64,000 nt of DNA from Numida meleagris (GCF_002078875.1 NC_034419.1:17825090-17889089); one strand, 5' to 3'. Positions 1-13,350 are shown, numbered from the stretch's first letter. Numbers and translations are program-made. Notes: generated by a model not told the origin, from the letters alone.

Positions 1-84
1 CAGTTCCTTGTTCCCCTGGTCATTTTCTTTCAGGGCTGACATGACATCTCCTTACTATGCTCCAGTCACTCCTGTTAGGTGGTA

Positions 85-121
85 CACCTGAGAAACCCAG
101 GACATTCTATGATTCTATGAC
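85..121 (+). mobile_element. CR1 LINE 3' tail fragment
   Basis: A short stretch reads as the end of a CR1 retrotransposon: an 'aacccaggacattc' segment followed by the double TATGATTCTATGA-type tail. CR1 is the dominant avian LINE and its copies are normally cut short at the 5' end. Only the last few tens of bases can be recognised. Sequence from 1 to about 84 may be a decayed part of the same copy, but I cannot align it with confidence. Confidence 0.7.
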
Positions 122-2880
122 TTCTTTGTGTTGGTATCAGTAGCTGGACAAAAGAGAGGTCCCTTCCCTTTGCAGGAGTTTTATGGCTGAGTGATACGCA
201 GCTTTTTTCCTCTCTGTGACAGATGTCTGACTTGTTGGAAAGGCCATACCTGTGCTTTCTGTTGAAGATATTACTGTGCAGCTCTGACTACACCTGAGCA
301 CCGACTGAATGGGAGCAATTGCCTGAGCAGAATTCACTTCACCTCAACAGAGTGGAATCCAGCACCAGCTGCAGAGACTTCCACCTTCCAAAAACAACTG
401 GAAGGTTCTTCTTGTCTCCTCGGCCCGACTCACCTGCTAGTTCTTAATTTTCAGGGAAGAGGTGGCTCTCACATTTACAGGCTTTGGAGGTTGAAGAAAA
501 CAGTGTACCAGCATTTGGAAATGTGCATAACCTGAGGTCACAAGCACAGGTGTTTGCCTGAATACTGCTTAATGAATGACTGCTCCTGCAAAATAAAAAA
601 ATAAAGAATGCATGAGCTGATGACAAACGCAGTTACCTTCTTCAGGCACTGTTGAGGAAGCTACATGACAAGATACGAACACAGCTTTATTAAAAAATGT
701 TATTTAAAATGTTTCTATTGTAGGACGTAATCGTTGCATGTGAACAGTCCTTGACATTTCAGTTGTTAAAATACGTTCCAAAATACAAGCTTACTTTTCA
801 CCTTTCAGAACAAAATGCTTTCTTTCATTAATGCCTCTGCATGGGCCTGCATGGTAACAAGGTACCAACGACACAGCGCAACAAAACCTGTCTCACACCA
901 GTAAAGAATCCAGCTTTGTTAAAGCTCTGGGCTCATTTTCAATCGTTCTCTAGCCTGATTTAAAAATACAATGTATGAGCTACAACATTAAAAATAAAAA
1001 GCTTCATAGCAAGCTCATTCTTAGGCTGCTTTTGGCTTTGATGTAAGGAAGACATTTTATGTGTGGAAAAATCTACAGCACTGGGTCTTGGCATCAGTCT
1101 TTAAGGAAGGTATTATCCCATATACGTTGCTCATAGCACCTACTGTAGGGAAGTCCAAGGCTATAATTAAGCATCCCTCAATGTTGTCATGTTCAGTATC
1201 TATGGATAATTGTTGCTCCCCACCTGGTTATCCATATGTTTTACTGGGGAGTATGATTAATTCTCCCCTTTTTCAAAACAATAAGCGTTTTATGCAGTTT
1301 TATGAACACAAACATTCCTGTGTAACAGGAAAAGAAAGCCCCTAATCCCACCATTTTTCTGGGTGAAGATCAGCCCAGTAAGTGGCATATAGGTCTTAGT
1401 GTCCCTGAGTCGTTTGCAGTGACAGGATGGCCCCGAGATAAGGCAAGCTGCTCAAAATCTGCCGTCTGTCCAGAAAATACAGCCCAGTGCTTGTTCAAGT
1501 TGTAAACGGACATTGGTTTTCCTGCCTGTTTTTGCACTGACACCTTTTGAAGAGAGAGCATCCCCTAATTGCTGTGTGCCCGGCTCAAGGGCTGCGCTCA
1601 CACAACCAGCCCAACTCTCCCCCAAAAAAGCCTAAGAAGTTTGAATTGTGGAAGTGGTGAATACACTACTGGATTTCTTTAAGTAGCTGAGCACCTGAGC
1701 AGTTTGTATTTGCTTCTCCTCGGCCTCCATCCCCAGCATCACACCAGGCTTAGGAGCAGGGAAGACAACTAACCATTGCAGTTATTAGTCACTATTCTCC
1801 TCTTCCTCTGAGTCATTAACATCAATTACTAACCACTGCACTGTCAATTAAGACTATCACTTGCTGCTATTCACTGCTAATGTGCTAATTGTCATCAATT
1901 TACTGCTTCAATTATGTGGTCATACACTCGCCTCGAGGTATGCTGATTTGATGTAAGGATCTTGAGGATCTTGAAACCTGCTCTCTCCGTGGGTTTAATG
2001 CAAGAAAAGAAACCTGGGTTGAGTCTGAAGACGTTGCGTGTACCTGCAGTACCGGTCTTGGTGAAAAATCCTTCAGACAGATAAATGAAAGAAAAAAAAA
2101 ACCTGACATCTTCAAGTCGGGCATTTTAAAGGATTCCAGTTTATTCTTGACCCGTTAACAACAGTTATGAGGCTTCACCTGGAATAGAGCTGCAGATCGT
2201 GTTCATTCTGTGTACATCTTGCATAATTACACCTGATTGCTTACTGCTTGTTGTACTTTCTAATCAACGCTTAATTATTAATCAGCTGCCTAGTTCATCC
2301 CAGCGTATGAAAGGGAAATTGTCTGGTGTTAGTGAAGCACCGTCTGTTTTGCTCTCTTCAAGAAGCAGAAGCAAACTTTAGAATTCAGCGGTGTGACAAA
2401 TTCTTACTTCAGACACAGCTAGGTTCCCTTTGACAGGCTTTAAGTAATATGTTTTCAGTGTGCTTTATCTGACACTAAGCTGCCCTGAAAATAGTAGGCC
2501 AAGTCCACTAGCGAGAATCACATCAGACAACCTTCTAAAAAAATCTCGGTGTCTCTCCCAAATGTATTTTTCTCTCCTTAGGTAAATACATGAAGCAATT
2601 TAATTTCTTTTTATATGTTGTTCAGCAGTACACGGAAACAAAGCAGAGGTGAGCTTATCCAGAGCAGGGGTCTGGTGAAAAAGATGCACTCTTTTCCCAT
2701 CAGAGGCATGCTGATTTTCACCTGGGCATTAGTAATAATTAGCCCTGATTTCCATGGGCAAGGCTGATTCGCAACAGGTGATTCTCATGACCCTTCTATT
2801 TAGCAGGTGGGGGCTGTGCTAGGGGTGCTTCTATGCTGTGATTTCTCCTTGCTGCTGAGCACAGAGCTGGAGTCTGCTGA
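122..2880. other. Non-coding stretch, no gene seen
   Basis: This is AT-rich DNA with short open frames on both strands (at most about 94 codons) that show no recognisable domain, no codon pattern and no paired splice sites. It contains an ATTA/TAAT-dense block at 1,793-1,917 and a smaller one at about 2,215-2,290, which look more like regulatory than coding sequence. A donor-like CAG|GTAAGC lies at 2,889/2,890, just beyond its right end. Confidence 0.65.
1793..1917. promoter_or_regulatory. TAAT/ATTA cluster, possible conserved enhancer
   Basis: About eight TAAT or ATTA cores occur in 125 bases, mixed with CAATTA and TCAATT words. These are typical contact sites for homeodomain proteins, and avian conserved non-coding elements near developmental genes are often built this way. 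The motif density is visible. Conservation and enhancer activity are inference, and AT-rich DNA produces such cores by chance, so confidence is low. Confidence 0.25.
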
Positions 2881-2929
2881 GTACCCAGGTAAGCTCCAAC
2901 GGGAAGGTGTAGGGTGGGCTGCTATGGGG

Positions 2930-3960
2930 ACATCAAATGCAAACCTGATGGGGTAACAACTTCTTGTTGGGGCGTTGTTTGTTTATTGATTCTTTTTTTT
3001 TTAACGCTGTGCCCTGGAGACAAGTGTCTTGTAGATAGCTGCCTTACTGGAACTGGTGCTTCTCTTGTTTGCTGCTGGCTGCGCTTTGGGGAGGCGTAGG
3101 GTGATTTGTTGCTGAACAATGGTGCTCGTTAGCTGTGGGAGATCTGTTGTTTTGTATCCTCGAGTTGCAAGTGGTTGCTTCGGTGCTATCCGCTTTTGTT
3201 CTACGGACCTAGCGTGCGCAGAAAGTTCTGGTTGCACCAGTCTGCCATGTGTTCGCTTGTGTCTAGCTATGCAATGTGGTGCTTGTTTCCCACCATCGTG
3301 CCAGCTGGTTCGTTCATAGAAGACAGCGTTGGGATGTTGAAACATCGTTTGGTTTTGGATGTTTTGACCTCTGCCTGGCTCTTAACAACGTCTTCACCTG
3401 CTGCTTGGCCAATGGAAGGTAGACGGTTGTGTTGATAGCTGGTGCCTTTGCTTTCTGTTGATTTGTTGCAATATAATGCTGAAGTTGCTCTTTGCTTATA
3501 AAGGTATAACAGGTTCAGTGCACTAGTGTGACTGTAATTGTGATGAGAGGGGATGACACCAGTGCAGTAGAAGAAAATGTTTGTTAGTTTGGGAGCTTTT
3601 TACATCAGCTCAGGGAAAACATGAGAGACAGGTTCTGAATGTTTTGGAACCATCGGGCGTTGCTTTGGCTCTGTTGCTGCTCCCACAAAGACGTGGGTTT
3701 TGTTGGAACTGAGTGGCGTAAATTTGGTCTATTTTATTTAAATTTCGATTTTCTTTCATGTATCTGTTTTCTTATATTTATATGTGGACGAGCCAGTAAT
3801 TATAATAATTCAGTAGAGGCTGTAAATTCTGTATGTTTTAACTGTTTTTTGTTAAAAGTTGTTTTAAGGTTTTTTTTTTCCCCCCAAGTAATTCTGTGCT
3901 TTCTCTTTAAATGTACTTTAAACATGGAGGTGCAGTGGTGAAAGGGGGGGGGAGGGGTTG
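2930..3960 (+). other. G+T-skewed block with raised CpG, unknown origin
   Basis: The + strand is strongly enriched in G and T. In 3,061-3,300 I count about 159 G or T in 240 bases, and about 11 CpG in the same 240 bases, well above the flanks. The right half (3,480-3,960) remains T-over-A biased and ends in a T/C run and a nine-base G run at 3,944-3,952. A TATAAA-like word sits at about 3,497. Open frames on both strands reach 86-148 codons but match nothing I know. Options are an unrecognised LTR or other repeat, or an exon of a non-coding transcript on the + strand, where transcription-linked skew gives excess G and T. I cannot decide between them. Confidence 0.4.
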
Positions 3961-5242
3961 GCATCTCCAGCTGCAGCCTAGAAGGTCGAAGCAGATGAGC
4001 TTTGCACAGCCGAACTAATATTTCTAGAACTTTAAAAAGCATGGAAGGACGCATTCTGTTTATGTATAAACATTTCCCAGAGTTTCCAAATGGATTTTGA
4101 ACTTGATTTCTAGAGCCTATGCTCTCATTTTCTGGAATTGCTGGGTTCATGGCCAGTAACCCCATATCTTGTGTCTGGGAGACATCAGAGACCAGAATGT
4201 GGGTACTAACAGTGGATGTCTCATGTTTTGCTGATTCCACATCCAACTATTTTTTTTTCTTTGCAATCATCTCTCTTTGATCTTTTTCCTCAAAGCGAAA
4301 CCTAAATATGACAAGGCATCTGCTTCCAAACCCCTCTTCCTACAGTGACCCTTATAGCCCTTTGACAGTGAATACCAGCTCGCTGCCTACTCTTTCACAT
4401 TGCAGTTTCAAGCTTCTGAAAACATCTCCACAAACTGGGAACACGTTGGCTTCCCACATGCTTCTTAAAGCACAGTGGGCGCTCCAGTGTGCGTACCACT
4501 GAGGACGTGCTATAAAAATAATCAAACCTCCTTCAGGAGGATCAGGAGAAATGTATAAGGTTTATGAAGACAAGAAATTCTTCTGAGTTGATCATTGGGA
4601 GTGGTAGGTAATGTTAAACTCCGGTAACTAGAGAAATAGATGAGGTGGATGGGTGTATCTGAATGTGATGAGGATAGAGAATAATGTTCTTCCTCTGATT
4701 TCACTTCCATAGCTGTAAATACCTACTCCAGGTGTAAAAGGAGTAAAGGTATTTTCATCTTGTTTGTTGCAGGTTCCTACCTGAATCCCAATTAATGTGT
4801 TGATTTTTTTAACTGTAACTATAGAAGTAGCAATCGTCTCTTATTAATGATAGGGAAGGGGAGAAATAAACAGCCCATAAATTAGGTTGGTATCACATGT
4901 TCAGCTGGACACTGTTGGGTAACAAAGACAAAAGAGAGGCGAAGTCTGGAAGAGTGGATAAAGAGTAACTTGGAGTTGTAGGTAGCTTATGAAACACGTG
5001 CCAGCAGTGGCTTCGCTGCAATGCAAAAGCTGAGGGCAGTTACTGGGTCCCACCAGCCGCTGTCTCCTCTTCACAACACACAACAGGTGGAATAACAGTT
5101 GTATACAGATGTCTGTATGGGGCTGGTCAAGGTGAAAAATAATCTGGGATTTCTAACAAGCCTCGATGTCTTCAATTCTGTGAGAAAAGATGCAATCAGG
5201 TTTGATCCAAACCATTTCTTAAAAAATAAAAAAGTCATTAAA
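3961..5242. other. Non-coding stretch, no gene seen
   Basis: Moderately AT-rich sequence with only short frames. I saw no repeat family, promoter signature or splice pair that could be supported. Confidence 0.6.
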
Positions 5243-5632
5243 ACAGGAGCTGGGGTTGTTCAGTCTGGAGAAGAGGAGGCTCAGGGGTGACCTTATCGCT
5301 CTCTACAACTGCCTGAAGGGAGGTTGTGGTGAGGTGGGATTCAGCCTCTTCTCCCACCTAACTAGGAATAGGATGAGAAGGAATGGCCTCAAGTTGTCCC
5401 AGGGGAGATTCAGGCTGGACCTTAGGAAATACTTTTTTCCAAGACAGTAGTCAGATGCTGGAACGAGCTGCCCAGGGAGTGGTGGAGTCACCATTCCTGG
5501 AGGTGTTCAAGGAATGTTTAGATGTTGTACTGAGGGACATGGTTTAGTGGGAAATACTGGTGATGGATGGATGGCTGGACTGGATGATCTCAGAGATCTT
5601 TTCCAACCTTGGTGATTCTATGATTATATGAT
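5243..5632 (+). mobile_element. CR1 LINE, 5'-truncated copy
   Basis: A typical avian CR1 3' portion of about 390 bases. In order it shows 'ggttgttcagtctggagaagagg', a 'gacctta' segment, 'gctggaacgagctgcccagggag', 'ggaggtgttcaagg', 'ggactggatgatctcagagatc', then 'ttccaaccttggtgattctatgat'. It is the end of the element up to the untranslated tail, so it encodes no working protein. Short frames across it are by-products. The wording of the tail (ttggtgattctatg) matches the copies at 13,228 and 58,260, suggesting one subfamily. Confidence 0.97.
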
Positions 5633-6295
5633 TTAAAAAAAAATTATTTTTAGCAAAAACCCTTTATTAATTCCTCAAATAACTTGCTCTTGTCCTAGAA
5701 ATTATCTGAATGGCACCAGTACAATTTTTTCTTTCCTTCGAAGACTTCTCTCCAGTTCTATTATTTAGGCATGTAATACTGCAAATACAGATGGCATTTA
5801 CCCTTGCCTGGTTTCCTCCCAATCTGTTCTCTTTTCTGGGTTAATACCTTCTCCCACTCCGTTGTTCTATTTCAATATGGAGCGTTTAAAAATAAAGAAG
5901 ACAGACTTCTCTTTGCTTCTCCTCTCTACTTCTTCACATCTCTGTTTTGACTTTGTTACCTTTGGCTCACCTCATCTGCCTACACAGAAAGCTTTTTTTG
6001 TTTGTTTGTCTGAGTGTCTATAGAACTTTTCCTCAAACTCAGAAGTAGTTGTGAAAGAATGACTTTCATGCCACACAACACAATTTCTTTATAATATAAA
6101 GTTTAGAAAGAACAAAACTTGTGAAGTGTGAGTTAGAAAAGGAAGATAGCTGGGGAGTTGAGTGAAAGGAAAAACAGGAAAAAAATGAAGAATATGGGTT
6201 TTGGTTTCTGCCTGTAATTGTGATAGTGGTCAATTTTTCACTGTTCTGTTTAAAGGGAATGAATTTGGAGACTTGTGCATGCACTGAAAATTGGC

Positions 6296-6309
6296 AAAAA
6301 AAAAAAAAA
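6296..6309. repeat. Poly-A run (14 bases)
   Basis: Fourteen consecutive A in AT-rich DNA with no recognised retrocopy upstream. Confidence 0.9.
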
Positions 6310-6815
6310 CCCGAAGTTTTGGTGTAAACCAAAGAAATACTTTAAGAAAGCGGTGAGAGGGAGGGATCAGATCTGTTAGAAGTCTTTTTTTTTTTGGAGG
6401 AGGAGGAGGGAAAGAAAATTCTCAGTATTTTCTTCAAATATGTATAAAGAAAATATTGTTTACAAATGGAAGTGAAGTTACAGTGTTGTGTAAAACGCAA
6501 GAGCTTCATTTCCAAACATCATGCTTCATTTTGGAAGTACTGCAGAAGGAACCATTATGGATTTCCAAGTAAATCAGCCTGATTTTTGCATGTTCTGAAG
6601 TTCTTGAAGCCAGATAGTTTTTAATACTTCGTTTCCGTTAAAAATGGTATATGCTAGTGGATAAACCATGAACAAAATTAAAAAGAAACAGATGCAGTGG
6701 TAAACGTGATCTTTCACTGTCCCAGTAGCACATAAAAAAGAAAAAAAAACAACCATAATAATTCATGCCAGACCATTCTGTCACTTGCAAACTTTGTCAC
6801 ATTTTGTCACCGCAG

Positions 6816-7045
6816 GGATCAATATTTGCTATGGTGCCAACGCGGCTGTTCCATGTGCTGTCTGCTTTACGAGTGCCTTGCACAGAGGCTATGGCAAAAA
6901 TAACACCACGGTGCTACTCGGGGGAATTCGTGCAGTGGAGCTGTGCAGATGGATGTGGTCTCCTGTTGAGGCGTGTGCGGTCGCGCTGCAGTTGGTAGAG
7001 GAGAAAAGGCAACCAGAGTTAGCGGCGGATGATTTATGGGCATGA
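6816..7045 (+). other. Small CpG-rich patch with open frame, possible exon
   Basis: About 12 CpG occur between 6,838 and 7,032 inside otherwise CpG-poor DNA. The patch follows an acceptor-like 'ttttgtcaccgcag' ending at 6,815 and stays open in one frame to a TGA at 7,043-7,045. The predicted peptide has no domain I recognise. It could be a last exon, a small unmethylated regulatory site, or an unusual piece of repeat. Coding potential is unproven. Confidence 0.2.
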
Positions 7046-10000
7046 CAACTTGCCTTTTATTTTAGTGGGAGCTGAATGGATGTTTGGGTGCTTAACGCTA
7101 CTCCAACATTTTTGCAGGCTGATTAATCCACGAAAAGCTTGTAATTATCTGAGTGTTTCCCTCTGGACTTCTTAGCATGTGTTGGTGTCTGGCTCTCTCT
7201 GTAGCATATGCTATCCATTTCCCAAATCTATTACAAACCAATAAAAGATAACTTATGCAGAGTCAGACTGCACGACTACTCTTTCATGTGCAGTGTGGTC
7301 TTTGTTTATCATGTCATTTGTTAAGTTACTTGGGTAAAAATGCCATGGCAACACAATGCTGTGCTCAAGGATAATGAAATGATGTACTGATTACTGAAGA
7401 ACATATACTAATTAAAGACACATTTTTAGTTCAACAATTTCATCTCTTCCTGCATGATGAAAAGACAGGAAAAAGCAGTTGCAATAGTGCAGTGATGATT
7501 CAGGTTGGCTAGCTGAGGAAATGCGTGCAAGGCAGCATGCTGTGTGCTCCATGACTTCTTCTGGTGTTAGGAGAGTCAATTCAGAAATAGTTCTTTCTGA
7601 AAACCTCAAATGAATCGAATGTTTCCTTGACCTATCAAATTGTCATAACCTTATGTTCCTAACAAAGGTACCTGGTGACCAACAAATAACTTATATTTAC
7701 CCACCAGTTGGCACAATGTGTTCTCTGAGAGCCAGGTTTGGTTGCACCATGTGTTGGTTGGATTGATACCCATTCACTTCATCAGCGTTGAACCTCCAAC
7801 TGCAGCTACTTGTATTGAAGCCTTTCTGGAATTGGAGCTGTTCATGTACTGGTAGAAGCAGTTTGTTGTTCTTTCCTGACAACAAATTAAGTCCACTCAG
7901 TCATTTCATCACTATAGAAAGATTCTTCTGGCCCTTAGACCACTTGCATGACCTTGTGCTGTTTACTTGCAGAAAATGAATCCAGGAAGTTGGTATCTAT
8001 AAAAAGATGTCTTTGCTCACGTGCCCTGTGCTCTAGCAATGTAGCATGTACAGACTGGTCTCCCAGGCAGCCATTGGGCACCTCCTCCTCTGCCTTCTCA
8101 TCATCATCTGCTTTTCTCCCGTGCTCCGAGAGTGCTGTGGGATTTTCCTGGGAGTTGAGGACACGAATAGGAGTGTTTGTGGAAACAAGCTGAGCACAGT
8201 GGTTGCGGTTCAGAATGCAGCCCCTTGCTCTCTGTAGCAGCACTAGCATGCAGTGATAACTCTGGGTCTCGCGTCTTATTAAAGAGCCAGGCATGCACGG
8301 ATAGTCAAAGCTGCATGTTGGTTACCTCAGCTGAAAGCATTCCATGAATTAATTTCTCGTGGGAATCATTCTCCTGAGGAATAAGGCTCAGCTCTTCCCA
8401 TGCAAAGGAAAGGAGAGAGAACAGTTCTCTCAGACTGGAAGGCAGGGTCTCACTGTATCAGCCATCTCCTCTACAGTTTTGCTTTTTTCCTAATTTGTTT
8501 TTAACAAATGAAGTCTTTCAAACCTTACTGCACAGTAGCCCGATCCTTATGTGGCTTTCATTGTTACCTACTGGCTAGATAATTTCCTAGTGGCCACAGA
8601 GCAGTCTGCCAGTGGTTTTGGGAAATGGGCCCTCTGACCTCTTGGCATCCCTTCAAGAGAAAGCATTTTGCAAAGAATACACGGAGCTAAGCCTGCTTGC
8701 TGTGGAAAATGCATCATCTCTGATGTATTAAAGTGATTTGACATCACCATTTAAGCAACTGGATATGTAGATATGTAAGAATACACGCAGACAGAAAATT
8801 AAATTGTATAGATCATGAGCATCTCAGGGTTGATTAAATGGAATGAGAGTGCATTTCCTCTTTCATATGGAAAGAGGCTTAACATTAAAAAAACCCTAAT
8901 CTTTTCTAAGATAAAGTTCATTAACACAATGATTATTCATTTGGCTTTTATAATGATATTGCTGCTTAATCACCAGAACATTGCTTCCTGTGCTCTAGGA
9001 GAACCAGCAGGAAACATTTGAAGAGATGGAGCTGGTGCTAATGCAGCAGCAGACAGAATAGAAATCGCAGTGCTTTTCATTTTCAAATGGCATCTTATTC
9101 CTGCTCAGGTTTCCAAAAACCTACCCGTCAAACAGCATGAGCTTTAAACCCAACATTAAATTTATACAGCAATGAAGCCTCAGGTTCCCCGTTTCTACAC
9201 AGTTAACATCTGAGTTTCCTCCTGGGTCCATTTCCGTTATTTATTATATTATTTGCCTAGAGTAGCACCCTAGAGGGGCATTGTAATCAGGAACTGAGAC
9301 TGCATTGGGAGAAATACAGTATAGTTACTCTAGAGCTGGCATGGCCTCTTGAGTTTATAATCCTAATAAACAAGGCAAACAGTAATAGAGGTAGATAAAC
9401 AAATGCTGGAGGTGGTTGTCTGGTTAATGACTTCCTTATACTGCAGTTTTGATTCCCCACTTCATTCTCCTGCAGTGTTTGAACCAAATCTCTACAGCCC
9501 ATTTGTGGGCCAGTACGAACTACCAATGTCAGTCCCATGTTCCCTTCCTTCACCAGCTGAATACATTTGATCCTTCACTTAACCTTCACTTACTTGCATG
9601 CTTTTTGATCTTCCTTCATCTTTCTCTCCTTGAAACTCCCCCTAGTGCTGTTAGACCTGCTCATGTAGGTTAATGAGCAGCCCTCTCCCCTTCCTTGCAA
9701 TCCTAAAGGGTAGGGCTTGGGAAATCTTAAACATTTTTTTTTTCTAGTGTGTTTTTCCTCCAAGAACTAAGAGGAAAATAGTTTGAAGGGATCTTCAAAG
9801 AGAGAAGGGAAATAATTTGGAAAGCAAGTGCAGGTGATTTTAATAATTGATTATGCAGGGCTAGTTTGCAGGCACCCATGTCACAGCCCTTTCTCAAGAG
9901 CATGAGAGAATAGGCAAGAAGTCATTGAAGACTCCTATTTGTCAGCTGAAGTGCCCATAGAAATATTGGTTTCTTCAGGCTGCTACTCATGAACATTTTT

Positions 10001-12589
10001 TATTTGCGTGATTTACTTCTGCAAGGAAGAGAAGTCTTCTGAAAAGCATGATTCATGTTCACACAAATGCCCACTGGGATAGAGAAAACTAGAAAACACA
10101 TCCAAATAATTCTATCTGCATATTATTTGAAAGACCAAAATCAAAGGGTCACGGTCCAAACCCACATAGGTTTAGCAAAGGTGTGTGCTAAGTTGTACCC
10201 AGCAGCCCCTCTGAAGCCCAGGCATGACCTAAGCAGGAAAATGGGATGCTTTCTCCTTGTCCTTCTGTGAAACATAATGTTTGGCAAGTAATGCTGCTGG
10301 CTAATGCCCCCGATGGGTACAGATAGTGTACGCTGGATTGTTTATTATCTGTGCTATGCTGAGGCAGAATTGCAGCACATCAAGCTCATTTCCTTCTCCT
10401 TTCTTCAAGACGCTATTAGACAAAATATGCACAAGAAGGGGGGGGATTAGGAAGTCTTTGTTTTGTCTATAAAAGTCTGAAGGAATTCACATTCTGTTTG
10501 TGCTACACACCCTCAATTACAGGCATTCTCCCTCCATCTCTTGCTCCTTGGGAGTAATTTGATGGCAGCACTCGGTAGGGGCAGTGTGTGTCTTTGTTCC
10601 TTGTACCTGCTTGTGGGAGCAGTGAGAATGCTGGTTGAAAACGATTATGGAAAATGTAACAGCACTCTTCTACTCTAATTGGAGCTGTCATAACCTAAAT
10701 TAGCTGATAAAAATATGCTTGGAAATGATCTGGTAGTAAAGTCCATGGAAGTGGTTAAATCTAAAAGCAGAACTCGTGATTGAAGTATGTGCTGTCACAC
10801 AAATGAATCAGGATCTGGGAAGATGGTGTGTAACACCTGGGCTTGGCAGGCGTAAGAAGGTCCTAGATCTGCTGCAAACTCTTTCCATGAGCGGGGCCAA
10901 ACCTACTGAAGGGTTTCTGGCAGTGCTCAGTGCCTTGTAGGTGTGATGAGATGTGTAGACCTTCCTCATCCTGCTGCTGTCCTGGGAACTATGTCAAAAA
11001 GCAGATTTCTTCCCAAAGGTGCCAGGGCTCTGAGTTTGGTCAGTTCCAGAATGAGCAGCAGCGCAGTGAGAGTTCGGGGACTGCTGTTTTGCATTAAGCT
11101 TCCAAAACAAATCTTGAGCAAGATTTAGTACTAGAATGGAATAGTAGTGTTTCCCTAGCCTGGGGCACTATGGAAAATACATTCAGGACTAAGGAGATAA
11201 TGTGCTATTAAGAATCATTAGGAATAGCTTAGTCTACAATAACGCTGTGCATTGTTTCAGAGGGTTGTTGCTTTATTTTTCCCTCCAAATCTATTTTGTT
11301 CTTTCCATTTTTCTCTCAGATGCTTCGGTATCAACCTGCTAGAATAGTGAGAGGATCATGACAATGCTTTAAAATTAAGATAGATGTAAGAGGGATTGAA
11401 TGCTTTTTCTCCGTATGCAGTCACACATAAGAAAATGAAAGATTTTCTATGGGTCATTATTTCTGCATTTAATTATGCATTTGTTTGCTTGAATTTATAA
11501 AAGTGAGAATCTGCTTTGGGGCAGGACTGCTTGTTTCTTCCAGCAAAGTGGGTCCGGCAGCAGAGAGCCACTGTGAGAGACCAGAACACAAATGCTCTTC
11601 AAATCAAAACAATCCGCTATCAGCTTCAATGAGAATCTTGCTCATAGGCAACTTTCTTTCCCCAGACGCCTCTTACATAGTTCTTAAGGCATAAATAGCC
11701 CCTTATTCTTCGGTTTTAAAGGAAATAAATGATGCTTTCAGTCCAGCCCTTTTCATTCCCTATGACTGGTATCAGAAAAGCAATGGTGTTGGTTATGTCT
11801 ACATGATACAGTCTTGCGGTGCAGATATGTTATTTAAATTACAATGCTGGGAATACATTTGTCAGTAGCTTTCCATCTCCTCCACCAAGCATTAAAGTTA
11901 CGATCAGAAGAAAGCGCTCATGAAAGAGCACCACTGTATTTTCTTCTTTTCACAAGTCAGTTTGCTACATCTGAAGAGCTTACTCATGCATTCCCATCCA
12001 GTTCATTTTTATTAAAGCTATGTGCTTGCTACAGATAAGCTTGGAGTGTGCGTCTGAAATCTGGGCTCCTTCCAGATTCCATGTATTTTCCCAAGTTCTA
12101 ACCATTACGTAACACTGTGCTATGGCACAGACTCCCCCTTTCTGAAATATAATTGCTGAAATGAATTTATTGAAATTTTCAGGGGTTCAGAGTTCAGATG
12201 AGAAAAGTTGAGATCATAATCAAAAGTGTCAGTAAGAATTATTTTAAGTATTTCAGGACCTAAAAGAATAGATTTCTGCTTTCTTTTATTATTCTTATTT
12301 TCTGATTTCTCACATTCTCAGTATCTGGGGAATATATCCTTCATGGGCTGTTTTTTTTTTTTTTAATCCCTGCTAACACAAAGCATTACTGGTTGTATAG
12401 TGTTTGGTCTCCAGAGGATAACCATTGGGCACTCTCCATCATTGGAAAAGGGCACCTGCCAACAGACACTGCTAACTAAAATATTTTAAAAGCAGAGTGA
12501 CAATCTGATAAGTTTATTATAGGAGGCAAGCCCTGTTTGGCCCAGAAGCTCCTATCTAATGGGTGACATTGAAGAAGACAAGGACAGCT

Positions 12590-12885
12590 TTCTTTTCCTG
12601 GAGGCATATAGTCAAAGGGAGGCAGATAAAAACCACAACAAGGCAATTTGTTATTAAATACTAGGGAGTGAAAAAAAAACCCATAGCCATTCACACGGAG
12701 AGGAGTAAGCTGCTGGAACAGGTTTTCTGGAGAGGCAGAGGAAACCGTGATTGAAAATAACAAAACTCAGAGCAACTAATTCATGGCCAAAATGGACCCA
12801 CTTCACATTTTGGTCTTCCTCTGAGCACTGAGGTTGGAGCAGTTGACCTCCAGAGATCCCTTTCAACCTAAACTGTCACTGTAAT
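12590..12885 (+). mobile_element. Old, decayed CR1-like fragment
   Basis: The right end reads 'gttgacctccagagatccctttcaacctaaac', close to the CR1 3' end, and 'gctggaacaggttttctggagagg' upstream at about 12,711 matches the CR1 'gctggaacaggttgcccagagag' region. The parts between are poorly preserved, so the left border is approximate. It is more diverged than the other copies and thus probably an older insertion. Confidence 0.5.
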
Positions 12886-13227
12886 AATTTTTAGAAAGAA
12901 TCTGTGTAATTCTGGATGCTTAATAATCTACCCAGAAAAAATAAAGTTGTTCTTCTGTCTTAGGTATGTCACTGCTAATCTTGCCAAATGTCACCCACAT
13001 GCAATTAGGCAGTGATCAAATGCTAACATTTACCATTCTTTTTTTAAAAAAAACTTTAATAAAAGGAGATGTTATGATATGTGTCAAAGGTAGCATGTGC
13101 GATTATAGGGTTTTATAATTAAGTAATCAGTAGTAATTCAAAGACCAGTGTTCAGCATTTCCCTCACACTGACTAACTTGGCTTATGTCTTACCCCATTT
13201 TATGGGGTGGTATGATATATCGGATAG

Positions 13228-13350
13228 TATTCAAGAAACATTTAGATGTGGCACTAAGGGACATGGTTCAGTCGGGTTGTATTGGTGGTAGGTGGACGGT
13301 TGGACTGAATGATCTTGGAGGTCTTTTCCAACCTTGGTGGTTCTGTGATT
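13228..13350 (+). mobile_element. CR1 LINE 3' end fragment
   Basis: The sequence 'ttcaagaaacatttagatgtggcactaagggacatggttcagt' then 'ggacggttggactgaatgatcttggagg' and 'ttccaaccttggtggttctgtgatt' is the CR1 3' end. Only about 120 bases remain. It matches the copy at 5,243-5,632 nearly word for word in the overlapping part, indicating the same subfamily. Confidence 0.93.

Larger units (their letters stand above)
5633..12589. other. Non-coding stretch, no confident gene
   Basis: Nearly 7 kb of mostly AT-rich DNA. It includes an A run (6,296-6,309), a T run followed by a GGAGGAGGAGGAGGG purine tract (about 6,386-6,415), an eight-base G run (10,438-10,445), a T run (12,351-12,364) and the small CpG patch at 6,816-7,045 listed separately. 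Open frames stay at or below about 120 codons and carry no recognisable domain. Confidence 0.6.
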
